Positions 16,568 to 26,130 of a stretch of 64,000 bases of DNA are shown one piece after another. The DNA is taken from the NCBI RefSeq assembly GCF_900089585.1, contig NZ_FLRH01000003.1:1721001-1785000 (forward strand), in the 5' to 3' direction. Position numbers and translations under genes: made by a program. The notes beneath the pieces were generated by a model. That model made no database searches. It saw only the letters and a program-made list of their open reading frames with translations, and was not told the origin of the DNA. The stretch comes from Micromonospora sediminicola. GTDB taxonomy: Bacteria > Actinomycetota > Actinomycetes > Mycobacteriales > Micromonosporaceae. The stretch's first letter is position 1. Every line of letters starts with the position of its first letter.

Positions 16568-17641
16568 GTGCGGCAGGCGACCGCCATGGCGAACGCGACC
16601 GGGCTGGTGGCGGGCTACGCGCTCGACGCGCTGCTCGGCGACCCGCGCCGGTGGCATCCGGTGGCCGGCTTCGGCCGGTCTGCGGGCGCGCTGGAGCGCC
16701 GGCTCTACCGCCCCGACCGGTCGGCCGGCGCCGCGTTCACCGCGCTCGCGGTCGGCGCGCCGGTGCTGCTCGGCGCCGCCGCCACGCTGGCCACCCGCCG
16801 GCATCCGGCCGCCCGGGCCGCGCTGGTCGCCGCCGGCACCTGGACGGTGCTGGGCGGGCGCACGCTGCGGCACGAGTCCCGGGTGATGGCACGGGCGCTG
16901 CGTTGGGCCGACCTGCCCGCCGCGCGGGCCCGCCTCGGTCACCTCTGCGGCCGCGACCCGTCCGCCCTCGACGAGCCCGAGCTGGCCCGGGCCACCGTCG
17001 AGTCGGTCGCCGAGAATACCTCCGACGCGGTGGTCGCTCCCCTGGTGTGGGGTGCGGTCGCCGGGCTGCCCGGCCTGCTCGGCTACCGGGCGGCGAACAC
17101 GCTCGACGCCATGGTCGGCCACCGCTCGCCCCGCTACGCGCGCTTCGGCACCCCGGCCGCCCGCCTGGACGACCTGCTCAACCTCGTGCCGTCCCGCCTG
17201 ACCGGGCTGCTCACGGTGGCCGTCGCCCCGGTGGCGCACGGCGACCGCGCGGCCGCCTGGCACGTCTGGCGGCGGGACCGGGCCGACCACCCCAGCCCGA
17301 ACGCGGGCCAGTGCGAGGCGGCCATGGCGGGCGCGCTCGGCGTCCGGCTCGGCGGGCGCAACGTCTACTTCGGTCGCTCCGAGACGCGGCCGTTCCTCGG
17401 CGACGGCCCCCGCCCGGAGGCGCGGCACCTGAAGCGGGCCGCCCGCATCTCCGGCGCGGTCGGGGTGGCCGCGCTCGGCCTGGCCGCGCTCTACCCGGTG
17501 ACCGTCGGCCGGCTGGCCGGCGCCACCGGCCGCGCCGCGGCGCGCGGGCTCCTGCGCGCCGCCGGCGGCCGGTCCACCGCCGGCCGCGTCCTCGCCGGCT
17601 CGGCCCCGGTGGGCGGCGGGCGGCGGGGGAGCGGGCGGTGA
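16568..17641 (+). CDS. cobD: adenosylcobinamide-phosphate synthase CobD/CbiB
   Basis: 357 aa integral membrane protein that attaches the aminopropanol arm to adenosylcobyric acid. Family signatures include [19 protein letters not shown] at the N-terminus, [18 protein letters not shown] in the middle, [16 protein letters not shown] and [19 protein letters not shown]. Several hydrophobic segments are present. The GTG start has GGAGGTGG upstream. Its stop overlaps the cobQ start by 4 nt (GTGA), so the two are translated as a pair. The C-terminal 40 residues are Gly/Arg-rich. Confidence 0.93.
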   Translation: MRQATAMANATGLVAGYALDALLGDPRRWHPVAGFGRSAGALERRLYRPDRSAGAAFTALAVGAPVLLGAAATLATRRHPAARAALVAAGTWTVLGGRTLRHESRVMARALRWADLPAARARLGHLCGRDPSALDEPELARATVESVAENTSDAVVAPLVWGAVAGLPGLLGYRAANTLDAMVGHRSPRYARFGTPAARLDDLLNLVPSRLTGLLTVAVAPVAHGDRAAAWHVWRRDRADHPSPNAGQCEAAMAGALGVRLGGRNVYFGRSETRPFLGDGPRPEARHLKRAARISGAVGVAALGLAALYPVTVGRLAGATGRAAARGLLRAAGGRSTAGRVLAGSAPVGGGRRGSGR

Positions 17642-19182
17642 GCGGCGGGCTGCTGGTCGCCGGCACCACCTCGGACGCCGGCAAGAGCGTGGTCACCGCC
17701 GGCATCTGCCGCTGGCTGCGCCGCCGGGGCGTCCGGGTGGCCCCGTTCAAGGCGCAGAACATGTCCAACAACTCGGCGGTGGTGGTCGGCCCGGACGGCC
17801 GGGGCGGCGAGCTGGGCCGGGCCCAGGCGATGCAGGCCGCCGCCTGCGGGCTGACGCCCGACCTGCGTTTCAACCCGGTGCTGCTCAAGCCCGGCAGCGA
17901 CCACGCCAGCCAGGTGGTGCTGCTCGGCGAGGCGGTCGACACGGTCACCGCCGGCAACTTCCACACGCTGCGGCCCCGGCTCGCCGACACGGCGTACGCG
18001 GCGCTGGCCGAACTGCGGTCCGAGTACGACGTGGTGATCTGCGAGGGCGCCGGCAGCCCGGCCGAGATCAACCTGCGCGCGGGCGACTACGTCAACCTGG
18101 GCCTGGCCCGGCAGGCCGGCCTGCCCACGGTCGTGGTCGGCGACATCGACCGGGGCGGGGTCTTCGCGTCGATGTTCGGCACGGTCGCGCTGCTCGACGC
18201 CGCCGACCAGGCGCTGGTCGCCGGCTTCGTGATCAACAAGTTCCGGGGCGACCTCGGGCTGCTCCGACCCGGGCTCGACATGCTGCGCCAGGTCACCGGC
18301 CGTCCGACGTACGGGGTGCTGCCCTGGGCGCTCGACCTGTGGCTGGACGCGGAGGACTCGCTGGCCTACGGGCGGGTGCTCGGCCGTCCGGCGGCGCCGC
18401 GGGGCACCGACTGGCTCGACGTGGCGGTGGTCCGGCTGCCCCGGATCAGCAACGCCACCGACGTCGAGGCGCTCGCCACCGAGCCGGGCGTGCGGGTCCG
18501 ACTGACCGTGGAGCCGGCCGAGCTGGCCGCCGCCGACCTGGTGGTGCTCCCGGGCTCCAAGTCCACCGTCGCCGACCTGGCCTGGCTGCGCGAGACCGGC
18601 CTGGCCGACGCCGTCCGGGCGCACGCCGCCGCCAACCGGCCGCTGCTCGGCATCTGCGGCGGCTTCCAGATGCTGGCCCGGGCCGTCCACGACCCGGTGG
18701 AGAGCCGCCGGGGCACCGTCCCCGGCCTCGGGCTGCTCCCCATCGAGATCACCTTCGACGAGCGCAAGACGGTGCGCCGCGCGGTCGGCACCGCCGCCGG
18801 AGACGTGCCGGTGCACGGCTACGAGATCCACCACGGGCGGGTCTCGGCCGCCGACCCGGGTCTGCCGCCGCTGCTGCGCCACGCCGACGGCACCGGCGAG
18901 GGCGCCCGGCTCGGCGCGGTGTACGGCACCCACTGGCACGGCACGTTCGAGTCGGACGCGTTCCGCCGCCGCTTCCTCACCGAGGTGGCCGAGGCGGCCG
19001 GGCGGACCGGCTTCAAGGTCGCGCCGGACACCTCGTTCGCCGCCGCCCGGGAGCGGACCCTGGACCTGCTCGGCGACCTGGTCGAGGAGCACGTCGACAC
19101 GGACGCGCTCTGGCGGCTGATCGAATCCGGCCCTCCGCCGGGCCTGCCGTTCGTGCCACCTGGCGCGCCGGAGACACCGTGA
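17638..19182 (+). CDS. cobQ: cobyric acid synthase CobQ/CbiP
   Basis: 514 aa, full length for the family. The amidoligase half has a P-loop-like [16 protein letters not shown] and the substrate segment [13 protein letters not shown]. The C-terminal glutaminase domain has GICGGFQML with nucleophile C340 and a late [10 protein letters not shown]-like HWHGTFE region. It amidates adenosylcobyrinic acid a,c-diamide at b, d, e and g using glutamine. It is coupled to cobD by a GTGA overlap. The intact nucleophile contrasts with the CobB encoded 6 kb downstream. Confidence 0.93.
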   Translation: MSGGLLVAGTTSDAGKSVVTAGICRWLRRRGVRVAPFKAQNMSNNSAVVVGPDGRGGELGRAQAMQAAACGLTPDLRFNPVLLKPGSDHASQVVLLGEAVDTVTAGNFHTLRPRLADTAYAALAELRSEYDVVICEGAGSPAEINLRAGDYVNLGLARQAGLPTVVVGDIDRGGVFASMFGTVALLDAADQALVAGFVINKFRGDLGLLRPGLDMLRQVTGRPTYGVLPWALDLWLDAEDSLAYGRVLGRPAAPRGTDWLDVAVVRLPRISNATDVEALATEPGVRVRLTVEPAELAAADLVVLPGSKSTVADLAWLRETGLADAVRAHAAANRPLLGICGGFQMLARAVHDPVESRRGTVPGLGLLPIEITFDERKTVRRAVGTAAGDVPVHGYEIHHGRVSAADPGLPPLLRHADGTGEGARLGAVYGTHWHGTFESDAFRRRFLTEVAEAAGRTGFKVAPDTSFAAARERTLDLLGDLVEEHVDTDALWRLIESGPPPGLPFVPPGAPETP

Positions 19183-19216
19183 CCGCGCGGTTCGGGCGGG
19201 GACCGGTCGGCGTGAC

Positions 19217-19618
19217 TCAGTGGCGCACGTCGGCCGGCCGGTCGGACATCGGCAGCCCGGCCTCCCGCCAGCCCTGCACCCCGCCGATCATGTCGGTCGC
19301 CTGCCGCAGGCCCAGCGTCTGCAGGCTGGCGGCGGCCAGGCTGGAGCTGTAGCCCTCCCGGCAGACCACCACGATCTCGCGGTCGTACCCGGTCGCCTCC
19401 GGGATGCGCCAGGCGCTGGCCGGGTCGAGCCGCCACTCCAGCACGGTGCGGTCGATGACGATCGCGCCGGGCAGCTCACCCTCCTCGCGGCGCTGCGCCT
19501 CGGTACGCGTGTCGATGAGCAGCGCGCCGCCGCGGACCGCCTCGACGGTCTCGTGCGGGGTGAGCCGGCGGAGACCGGCGCGGGCCTGTTCCAGGAGGGC
19601 GTCGACGCCCGGACACAT
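19217..19618 (-). CDS. rhodanese-like domain protein
   Basis: 133 aa single rhodanese domain. LLIDTRTEAQRREEGELPGA is the entry motif and VVVCREGYSSSLAA holds the active-site cysteine with a six-residue loop, as in single-domain sulfurtransferases of the PspE/GlpE kind. It would pass sulfane sulfur to an acceptor such as cyanide or a protein thiol. The ATG at 19618 is chosen; an upstream GTG adds one residue. It converges with cobQ and is divergent from the next kinase gene. Confidence 0.82.
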   Translation of the reverse strand: MCPGVDALLEQARAGLRRLTPHETVEAVRGGALLIDTRTEAQRREEGELPGAIVIDRTVLEWRLDPASAWRIPEATGYDREIVVVCREGYSSSLAAASLQTLGLRQATDMIGGVQGWREAGLPMSDRPADVRH

Positions 19619-19729
19619 CACGTCATGGAGCACCCCCCGATCATGCCCAGGGTGCCGCCACGCCGCCCGGTGAACGGGCCCGCCCGGGTCGCAGGATCCA
19701 GCGGACGGGGGAACGTTAGCGTCGGTCGG

Positions 19730-20395
19730 GTGAACGTGGCGGTGGTCGAGGCGTACGCCGGTCTGGCCGGGCGGGTGCTGGCCGGGCCGGCGCGGTTGGG
19801 GCGTACCCGCCTGGTGGCGGTCGACGGGCCGAGCGGCGCGGGCAAGAGCGTGTTCGCGACGCGCCTCGCGGACGCCCTCGCGGCGCGGGCCGGCGGGGAC
19901 CGGCCGCCGCTGGTGCGCACCGACGACCTGCTCGACGGCTGGGACGACCAGCTCACCTTCTGGACCCGGCTGGAGGAATGGGTGCTCGGGCCGGTGCGGG
20001 CCGGGCGGCCGGGCGGCTACCGGCGCTACAGCTGGGTCCGCCGCCGCTTCCTGGACCGGGTGACGGCGGTGCCGGCCGGGGCGGTGCTGATCGTGGAGGG
20101 GGTGAGCGCCGCCCGCGCCCTGGTGCGCCCCGAGCTGACCCTGTCGGTGCTGGTCACCGCGCCGGCCGAGCTGCGGCTGTCCCGCGCGCTGGCCCGCGAC
20201 GGCGCGCAGGTCCTGCCGGAGCTGCGGCGGTGGCACGCGGGGGAGCGGGCGCACTTCGCCGCCGACGGCACGGTGGCGGCGGTGGACCTGGTCGTCGACG
20301 GCGCGCCGGCGGTGCCGCACGACCCGGACCGCTACTACGTGCGGTTCGGCCGGCGACCGGGCTCGGGTAAGGCCGGCATACGATTCCGGTCATGA
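19730..20395 (+). CDS. uridine kinase-like P-loop kinase
   Basis: 221 aa. Walker A is VAVDGPSGAGKSVFA, followed by VRTDDLLDGWDD (the acidic substrate loop of the uridine kinase/phosphoribulokinase group), a YRRYSWVRR segment and VLIVEGVSAAR (Walker B-like). A RLSRALARDG region would be the lid. The GTG at 19730 follows TAGCGT (19717-19722) by 7 nt. It overlaps the next gene by 4 nt (ATGA). Nucleoside specificity is not evident. Confidence 0.75.
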   Translation: MNVAVVEAYAGLAGRVLAGPARLGRTRLVAVDGPSGAGKSVFATRLADALAARAGGDRPPLVRTDDLLDGWDDQLTFWTRLEEWVLGPVRAGRPGGYRRYSWVRRRFLDRVTAVPAGAVLIVEGVSAARALVRPELTLSVLVTAPAELRLSRALARDGAQVLPELRRWHAGERAHFAADGTVAAVDLVVDGAPAVPHDPDRYYVRFGRRPGSGKAGIRFRS

Positions 20396-21753
20396 CCTCA
20401 CCGATCATCTCCGAGTCCGAGGTGCGGGCCGCCGTCGAGCGCGAACTGCCCGGCGTCCGTGCCGACCTCGAACGCCTCGTCCGCATCCCGGGCATCGCCT
20501 TCGAGGGCTTCGACCACTCGCACGTGGAGCGCTCCGCCGAGGCGGTGGCCGAACTGCTGCGCGGCTGCGGTCTCGACACCCGGATCGTCCGGTCGGGCGG
20601 CCAGCCGGCGGTGATCGGGACGAGGGCGGCCCCGCCCGGCGCGCCCACCGTGCTGCTCTACGCGCACCACGACGTGCAGCCGGTCGGTGACCTGTCGCTG
20701 TGGGAGTCCGACCCGTTCGAGCCGGTGGAGCGCGACGGCCGCCTCTACGGCCGGGGCGCCGCCGACGACAAGGCGGGCATCATGGCGCACGTCGCCGCGC
20801 TGCGCGCGTTCGGCGACCGGCTCCCGGTCGGCGTGGTGCTCTTCATCGAGGGCGAGGAGGAGTACGGCTCGGACTCGCTGGAGCGGCTGCTCGCCGAGCA
20901 CCGCGACGAGCTGGCCTCCGACGTCATCGTGATCGCCGACTCCGCCAACTGGGACATCGGGGTGCCGGCGCTGACCACCTCGCTGCGCGGCATCGTGAAC
21001 TGCTTCGTGGAGGTGCGCACGCTGGAGCACGCGGTGCACAGTGGCATGTTCGGCGGGGCCGTGCCGGACGCGCTCACCGCGCTGGTGAGGCTGCTCGGCA
21101 CGCTGCACGACGACGCCGGTGACGTGGCGGTGGAGGGCCTGGCCGCCCGCGAGGGCGCCAGCGTCGACTACCCGGAGGACCGGTTCCGGGCCGAGGCCGG
21201 CCTGGTCGACGGCGCGCGGTTGTTCGGCACCGGCCGGATCACCGACCGGCTCTGGACCAAGCCGGCGCTGGCGATCCTGGGCGTCGACGCGCCGTCCACC
21301 GGCGAGGCCCCGAACGCGCTGGTGCCGTCCGCCAGGGCCAAGCTGAGCGTACGGCTGGCGCCCGGCGACGACCCGAAGAAGGCGTACGCGGCGCTGACCG
21401 CCCACCTGGAGCGGCACGCGCCGTGGGGCGCGCGGGTGACGGTGACGTTCGAGCACGACGGTTCGCCGTGTGTCATCGACGCGACCGGCCCGATGTTCGA
21501 CGCGGCGCGGGCGGCGTTCCGGGGCGCCTGGGACGGCACCGACCCGGTGGACATCGGGGTGGGCGGCTCGATCCCGTTCATCGCCACGTTCCAGGAGATG
21601 TTCCCGCGGGCGGCGATCCTGGTGACCGGCGTGGAGGACCCGCACGCCCGGGCACACGGGCCGAACGAGAGCCTGCACCTGGGCGAGTTCGCCCGGGTCT
21701 GCCTGGCCGAGGCGTTGCTGCTGGCCAAGGTGGCCGAGGCGGGCCGCGCCTGA
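20392..21753 (+). CDS. M20-family dipeptidase/metallopeptidase
   Basis: 453 aa. Metal ligands are in LLYAHHDVQPV (His, Asp), GRGAADDKAG (bridging Asp), IEGEEEYGS (catalytic Glu and ligand Glu) and a late ARAHGPNESLHL (His). A dimerisation domain begins with the HSGMFGG segment. This arrangement is the CNDP-like/M20 dipeptidase type, a cytosolic di-zinc enzyme. The ATG overlaps the upstream kinase stop, yet TACGAT also lies 7 nt before it (20379-20384), so it may have its own leaderless transcript. Confidence 0.9.
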   Translation: MTSPIISESEVRAAVERELPGVRADLERLVRIPGIAFEGFDHSHVERSAEAVAELLRGCGLDTRIVRSGGQPAVIGTRAAPPGAPTVLLYAHHDVQPVGDLSLWESDPFEPVERDGRLYGRGAADDKAGIMAHVAALRAFGDRLPVGVVLFIEGEEEYGSDSLERLLAEHRDELASDVIVIADSANWDIGVPALTTSLRGIVNCFVEVRTLEHAVHSGMFGGAVPDALTALVRLLGTLHDDAGDVAVEGLAAREGASVDYPEDRFRAEAGLVDGARLFGTGRITDRLWTKPALAILGVDAPSTGEAPNALVPSARAKLSVRLAPGDDPKKAYAALTAHLERHAPWGARVTVTFEHDGSPCVIDATGPMFDAARAAFRGAWDGTDPVDIGVGGSIPFIATFQEMFPRAAILVTGVEDPHARAHGPNESLHLGEFARVCLAEALLLAKVAEAGRA

Positions 21754-21844
21754 CCGGCGCGCGTTCGGTGTCGAAACCGTAACTTCGGGATGGATGTCGG
21801 AGTTTGCGGTGTGTCGGCCGGCGGGGTGTTATAGCCTTTCGAAC

Positions 21845-22051
21845 ATGCGTACGAACGACGAGATGGCGCGGCTCCAGGCCGCCGTCCGTGCTCTGGGGGA
21901 CGTCGACGTCTCCGCGTGGCCCGAGGCCACGCTCAAGGAACAGCTCGGTGAGCTCTCCGCCACGCTGGTCACCCTCGACGCGTTGCTGACCCGGGTCGCC
22001 GACGGCGTGCGCGGGCGCGGCCTGCGCGTCGAGGAGCCGGTCTCGGCCTGA
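21845..22051 (+). CDS. small helical hypothetical protein
   Basis: 68 aa from the ATG at 21845; TAGCCT (21832-21837) is 7 nt upstream, which argues against the longer upstream frame. The chain is entirely helical (MARLQAAVRALGDVDVS, LKEQLGELSATLVTLDALL), like the first helices of actinobacterial DUF222/13E12 proteins, but it ends before any further domain. It could be a stand-alone helical protein. Function unknown. Confidence 0.55.
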   Translation: MRTNDEMARLQAAVRALGDVDVSAWPEATLKEQLGELSATLVTLDALLTRVADGVRGRGLRVEEPVSA

Positions 22052-22220
22052 CCTCCGTCCCGGTCCCGGAGCGATCCGGGCCCGTCCCCGGGCGCGCGGC
22101 CCGGCGACCGGCACGCCCGGGTCGTCGCGTCCGAGCTTCCGGCGGTCCCGGCGACACCCGTGCGGTGCGCCGGGCCGCCGGAAGCGCCTCGCCGGCACAG
22201 GTGACTGGCAGGATGTGCAC

Positions 22221-23804
22221 GTGCGTTTCGCGGAGCTGGCGGCCACCTCGGCCGCGGTCGGCGCCACCGGCGGCCGTCGGGCCAAGGTGGAGCTGCTGGC
22301 CGCCGCGTTGCGCGCGCTCGATCCGGGCGAGATCCCGGCCGGCGCCGGCTACCTCGCCGGCGAGCTGCGCCAGCGCCAGACCGGCGTCGGCTGGGCGGGT
22401 CTGCGTGACCTGCCCCCGCCGGCGACCGAGCCCACCCTGACCGTGGCCGGGGTCGACGCGGCGATCGAGGAGATCTCCCGGGTCGGCGGCGCCGGCTCCC
22501 AGGCGCGGCGGCGTGAGCTGGTCGGCCGGCTCTTCGCCGCGGCGACCGCCGACGAGCAACGCCTGCTGGTCGGCCTGTTCCGGGGTGAGCTGCGTCAGGG
22601 CGCCCAGGCCGGCCTGCTCACCGAGGCGGTGGCCCGGGCCGCCGACGTGCCGGTCACCGCCGTGCGGCGCGCGCTGCTGCTCGCCGGCGACCTGCGGGCG
22701 GTGGCGGTCGCGGCGCTCACCGGCGGCGCCGCCGCGCTGGCCGGGTTCGGGCTCCAGGTGGGCCGGCCGCTCGCGCCGATGCTGGCGCAGAGCGCGCCCT
22801 CGGTCGACGAGGCCCTCACCGCCACCGGCCTCCCCGCCGTGGTCGACGTCAAGCTCGACGGCATCCGCATCCAGGTGCACCGCTCCGGGCAGGACATCGC
22901 GGTGTTCACCCGCAGTCTCGACGAGATCACCGGCCGGCTGCCCGAGGTGGTGGCCGCCGTCCGCGCGCTGCCCGCCCGCGAGCTGGTACTCGACGGCGAG
23001 GCGATCGGGCTGGACGCCACCGGCCGTCCACTGCCGTTCCAGGAGACGTCCAGCCGCGCGGCCCGGCGCACCACGCCCAGCACCACCGGCCGCACCCCGG
23101 TCGCGCCCGCCGTGCTGGCCGCCGCCGAGCGCACCGGCGAGCCGGTGCTGACGCCGTACTTCTTCGACCTGCTGCACCTCGACGGCGCCGACCTGATCGA
23201 CGCGCCGGGCCGCGAGCGCTGGGCGGCGCTGGCCGGGGCGGTCGACCCGTCGCTGCTGGTCGGCCGGGTCGAGGTGGACGACGTGGCGCAGGCCGGCGCG
23301 GCGTTCGCGGCGGCGGTCGACGCCGGTCAGGAAGGGGTCGTGGTCAAGGATCCCGCCGCGCCCTACGACGCGGGCCGGCGCGGCTCGGCCTGGGTCAAGG
23401 TCAAGCCCCGGCACACGCTCGACCTGGTGGTGCTCGCGGTCGAGTGGGGCAGCGGCCGGCGTCAGGGCTGGCTGTCCAACCTGCACCTCGGCGCCCGCGA
23501 CCCGGGCACCGGCGAGTTCGTCATGCTCGGCAAGACGTTCAAGGGGCTCACCGACGAGCTGCTGCGCTGGCAGACCGAGCGCTTCCTGTCGTTGGCCGTG
23601 GAGAAGGGCGACTGGGTGGTGCGGGTCCGGCCGGAGCAGGTGGTCGAGATCGCCTTCGACGGGGTGCAGACCAGCAGCCGCTACCCGGGCGGGATGGCGC
23701 TGCGTTTCGCCCGCGTGGTGCGCTACCGGGACGACAAGACCGCCGCCGAGGCGGACACGATCGACGCGGTGCGGGCGATCCACGCCGGTCGGGTCACCGG
23801 CTGA
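22221..23804 (+). CDS. ATP-dependent DNA ligase (LigB type)
   Basis: 527 aa. An N-terminal alpha-helical DNA-binding domain (1-170) is followed by the adenylation domain. Motif I is VDVKLDGIRIQVH with nucleophile K211, motif III-like segments are LVLDGEAIGL and PYFFDLLHLDG, motif IV is EGVVVKDP and motif V is WVKVKP. The OB-fold domain ends with VEIAFDGVQTSSRYPGG. These single-polypeptide actinobacterial ligases are extra to NAD-dependent LigA and non-essential where tested. Start GTG 22221 follows CAGGAT (22209-22214) by 6 nt; a GTG two codons upstream is possible. Confidence 0.9.
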   Translation: MRFAELAATSAAVGATGGRRAKVELLAAALRALDPGEIPAGAGYLAGELRQRQTGVGWAGLRDLPPPATEPTLTVAGVDAAIEEISRVGGAGSQARRRELVGRLFAAATADEQRLLVGLFRGELRQGAQAGLLTEAVARAADVPVTAVRRALLLAGDLRAVAVAALTGGAAALAGFGLQVGRPLAPMLAQSAPSVDEALTATGLPAVVDVKLDGIRIQVHRSGQDIAVFTRSLDEITGRLPEVVAAVRALPARELVLDGEAIGLDATGRPLPFQETSSRAARRTTPSTTGRTPVAPAVLAAAERTGEPVLTPYFFDLLHLDGADLIDAPGRERWAALAGAVDPSLLVGRVEVDDVAQAGAAFAAAVDAGQEGVVVKDPAAPYDAGRRGSAWVKVKPRHTLDLVVLAVEWGSGRRQGWLSNLHLGARDPGTGEFVMLGKTFKGLTDELLRWQTERFLSLAVEKGDWVVRVRPEQVVEIAFDGVQTSSRYPGGMALRFARVVRYRDDKTAAEADTIDAVRAIHAGRVTG

Positions 23805-23808
23805 CGGA

Positions 23809-24624
23809 TCAGGTGGCGGCGGGCTCGGCGGCCCGGTCCACCGGCTCGCGCGGGCCGTCCAGGCCGGCCCGTCGACGCGCCTCCCGGCGGGCCACCCAGC
23901 CGTAGCCGACCAGGCTCATCACCGCGAAGATCCACCACTGCCAGACGTAGCCGAAGTTCTGCCAGTTGTTGGTGTGCCCGATCGGCACCGCCTGGAACGC
24001 CGGGTCGGCGGCCGGGGTCTGCCCGTCGAGCAGCACGTAACCGCCGGTCACCGGGTAGGGCAGCTGCTTCGCCAGGCGGGGGATGACGATCCGCCGGGCC
24101 TCCAGCTTGCCGTCGCGCCGGTCCACCCCGCCGCCACCGCTCTCGCTGCCGACCACCCGGCCGGTGACGGTGACCTCGCCGGTCGGCGCGGCCGGCACGG
24201 ACGGCTGGGCGGTGGCGCCGGCGCCCGGCGCGGGCGGGACCCACCCGCGGTCGACCAGCACCGCGCTGCCGTCGGCCAGCACCAGCGGCGTGAGCACCTC
24301 GAAGCCGACCTTGTTGTCCACGGTCCGGCCCCGGATCAGCACGACGTTCGCGGTGTCGTAGCGGCCGGTGGCGGTGACCCGGCTCCAGGTGAGCCGCTCG
24401 GCCGGGGCGGGACCGACGCTGCCCGGGCCACCGGTCGGTGCGGGCAGCGCGTCGCGCAGCGGCGCGGGGGTCATCGTGGCGCCGGCGTCGATCCGGTCGT
24501 TGATCGCCGACCGGCCCCGGTAGCGGTCCAGCTGCCAGTTGCCCAGGAACACCATCACCGTGGCGGCCACCAGCGTCAGCGCGAGGTAGCCGAGCCAGCG
24601 CGGGGTCAGCAGGAACCGGTACAC
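23809..24624 (-). CDS. SURF1-family cytochrome oxidase assembly protein
   Basis: 271 aa with two membrane helices: one near the N-terminus (WLGYLALTLVAATVMVFLG) and one near the C-terminus (WWIFAVMSLVGYG). Between them is the extracytoplasmic SURF1 domain with LGNWQLDRYRGR, VLIRGRTVDNKVGFEVLTP and LVDRGWVP. SURF1 proteins aid haem a insertion into aa3 oxidase. GTG 24624 follows TAGCCT (24633-24638, reverse strand); a GTG at 24657 is an alternative. Its 3' end is 4 nt from the convergent DNA ligase. Confidence 0.88.
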   Translation of the reverse strand: MYRFLLTPRWLGYLALTLVAATVMVFLGNWQLDRYRGRSAINDRIDAGATMTPAPLRDALPAPTGGPGSVGPAPAERLTWSRVTATGRYDTANVVLIRGRTVDNKVGFEVLTPLVLADGSAVLVDRGWVPPAPGAGATAQPSVPAAPTGEVTVTGRVVGSESGGGGVDRRDGKLEARRIVIPRLAKQLPYPVTGGYVLLDGQTPAADPAFQAVPIGHTNNWQNFGYVWQWWIFAVMSLVGYGWVARREARRRAGLDGPREPVDRAAEPAAT

Positions 24625-24759
24625 GTTGGCCAAGGCTACCCGTATGAGCGGGGCCACTCGCGGCTGCCGGGCGGAACGGGACGCTCCGCGGCCGACGGGC
24701 GCCGGGGCGGACGGGTATGGTCACGCGGGCGGAAATCACCCCGGACCCAGGAGTCGATG

Positions 24760-26130
24760 ATGACCGACGTGCCGCGCGTCGTGCTGAGCGCGCCCTCCTC
24801 CGGGCACGGCACCGGTGCCCTCTCCCTCGGCCTGCTCGCCGCCCTCGCCGAGCGCGGCGTGCCGGTGGCCGGCTTCAAGGTCGGGCCGGACCAGGTGGAC
24901 GCGGCGTACCTGGGGCTGGCCGCCGGTCGCCCCGGCCGCACGCTGGACCCCCGGCTGGTCGGCCCGGAGCGGGTCGCGCCGCTCTTCGCGCACGGCGCGG
25001 CCGGCGCCGGGTTCGCGCTGGTCCAGGGCACCATGGGGCTCTACGACTCGGTCGCCGGTCGGCCGGAGAGCGAGTCCACCGCCGCCGTGGCCACCGCGCT
25101 GCGCAGCCCGGTGGTGCTGGTCGTGGACGTCGCCGCGATGGGGCAGTCGGTGGCCGCGCTGGTGCACGGCTTCCGCTCCTACGACGAGCAGCTCTGGCTG
25201 GGTGGCGTGATCCTCAACCGGGTGGCCTCGCCCCGGCACGAGACGCTGCTGCGCGAGGCGCTCGACGACGTGGGGGTGCCGGTCTACGGCGCGCTGCGTC
25301 GGCACGAGCTGCCCCCGGTGCTGCCCGCCCGCCGGCACGGCGCCGCGCCCGTGGTGCGCGGTGACGCCGAGGCCGAGCGCGGCGTGCGCCGGCTCGGTGA
25401 GGCGGTCGCCGCCACCGTCGACCTGGACCGGCTGCTGGCGCTGGCCCGGTCCGCTCCCGCCCTGACCGTGGAGCCCTGGTCGCCGGAGCCGGCGGACGGT
25501 CCGTCCGCCCCGGCGGAGCGGCCGGTGGTGGCGCTGGCCGGCGGCCCGGCCGGCAGCTACAGCCATCCGGAGGTCGCCGAGCTGCTGCGGGCCGCCGGCG
25601 CCGAGGTGGTCACGCTCGACCCGCTGCGCGACGAGGCGCTGCCCGCCGGGGCCCGCGCGCTGGTCGTCGGCGGCGGGCTCCCCGAGACGTACGCGGAGCA
25701 GCTCTCCGCCAACCGCCGGCTGTGCATCGCGGTGGCCGAGCTGGCCCGGTCGGGCCGTCCGGTGGTCGCCGAGGGGGCGGGCCTGCTCTGGCTGGCGCGC
25801 GAGTTGGACGGCCTGCCGATGTGCGGCGTGCTCGACGCGGTCGGCACGGTCCGCGACGGCCTGGTGGTCGGATACCGGGACGCGACGGCGGTCACCGGCA
25901 GCGTGGTGGCGCCGGCCGGCGCGGCCGTGACCGGGCACAAGCAGCACGCCGCCGTGCTCACCCCGCGCGCCGGTGACCAACCGGCCTGGCGCTGGGACGG
26001 CGGCACCCCGGAGGGCTTCGTCCGCCACGGTGTGCACGCCTCGCAGCTGGTGCCGCACTGGGCCGCGCTTCCGGGCGTCGCGTCCCGCCTGGTGGCCGCC
26101 GCGTTGGCGCCCTCGGCGGCCCTGGCGTGA
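24760..26130 (+). CDS. cobB: cobyrinic acid a,c-diamide synthase CobB/CbiA, glutaminase Cys missing
   Basis: 456 aa. The amidoligase domain begins VVLSAPSSGHGTGALSLG and has FKVGPDQVDAAYL and ALVQGTMGLYD. The C-terminal GATase domain keeps VVGGGLPETYAEQL and a GVHASQL histidine region, but the expected AECAG nucleophile reads AEGAGLLWL: residue 339 is Gly (GGG at 25774-25776). The ligase would have to use free ammonia, or another subunit must supply it. AGGAG lies 6 nt before ATG 24760; an ATG one codon earlier exists. It overlaps the following acetyltransferase by GTGA. Confidence 0.9.
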   Translation: MTDVPRVVLSAPSSGHGTGALSLGLLAALAERGVPVAGFKVGPDQVDAAYLGLAAGRPGRTLDPRLVGPERVAPLFAHGAAGAGFALVQGTMGLYDSVAGRPESESTAAVATALRSPVVLVVDVAAMGQSVAALVHGFRSYDEQLWLGGVILNRVASPRHETLLREALDDVGVPVYGALRRHELPPVLPARRHGAAPVVRGDAEAERGVRRLGEAVAATVDLDRLLALARSAPALTVEPWSPEPADGPSAPAERPVVALAGGPAGSYSHPEVAELLRAAGAEVVTLDPLRDEALPAGARALVVGGGLPETYAEQLSANRRLCIAVAELARSGRPVVAEGAGLLWLARELDGLPMCGVLDAVGTVRDGLVVGYRDATAVTGSVVAPAGAAVTGHKQHAAVLTPRAGDQPAWRWDGGTPEGFVRHGVHASQLVPHWAALPGVASRLVAAALAPSAALA

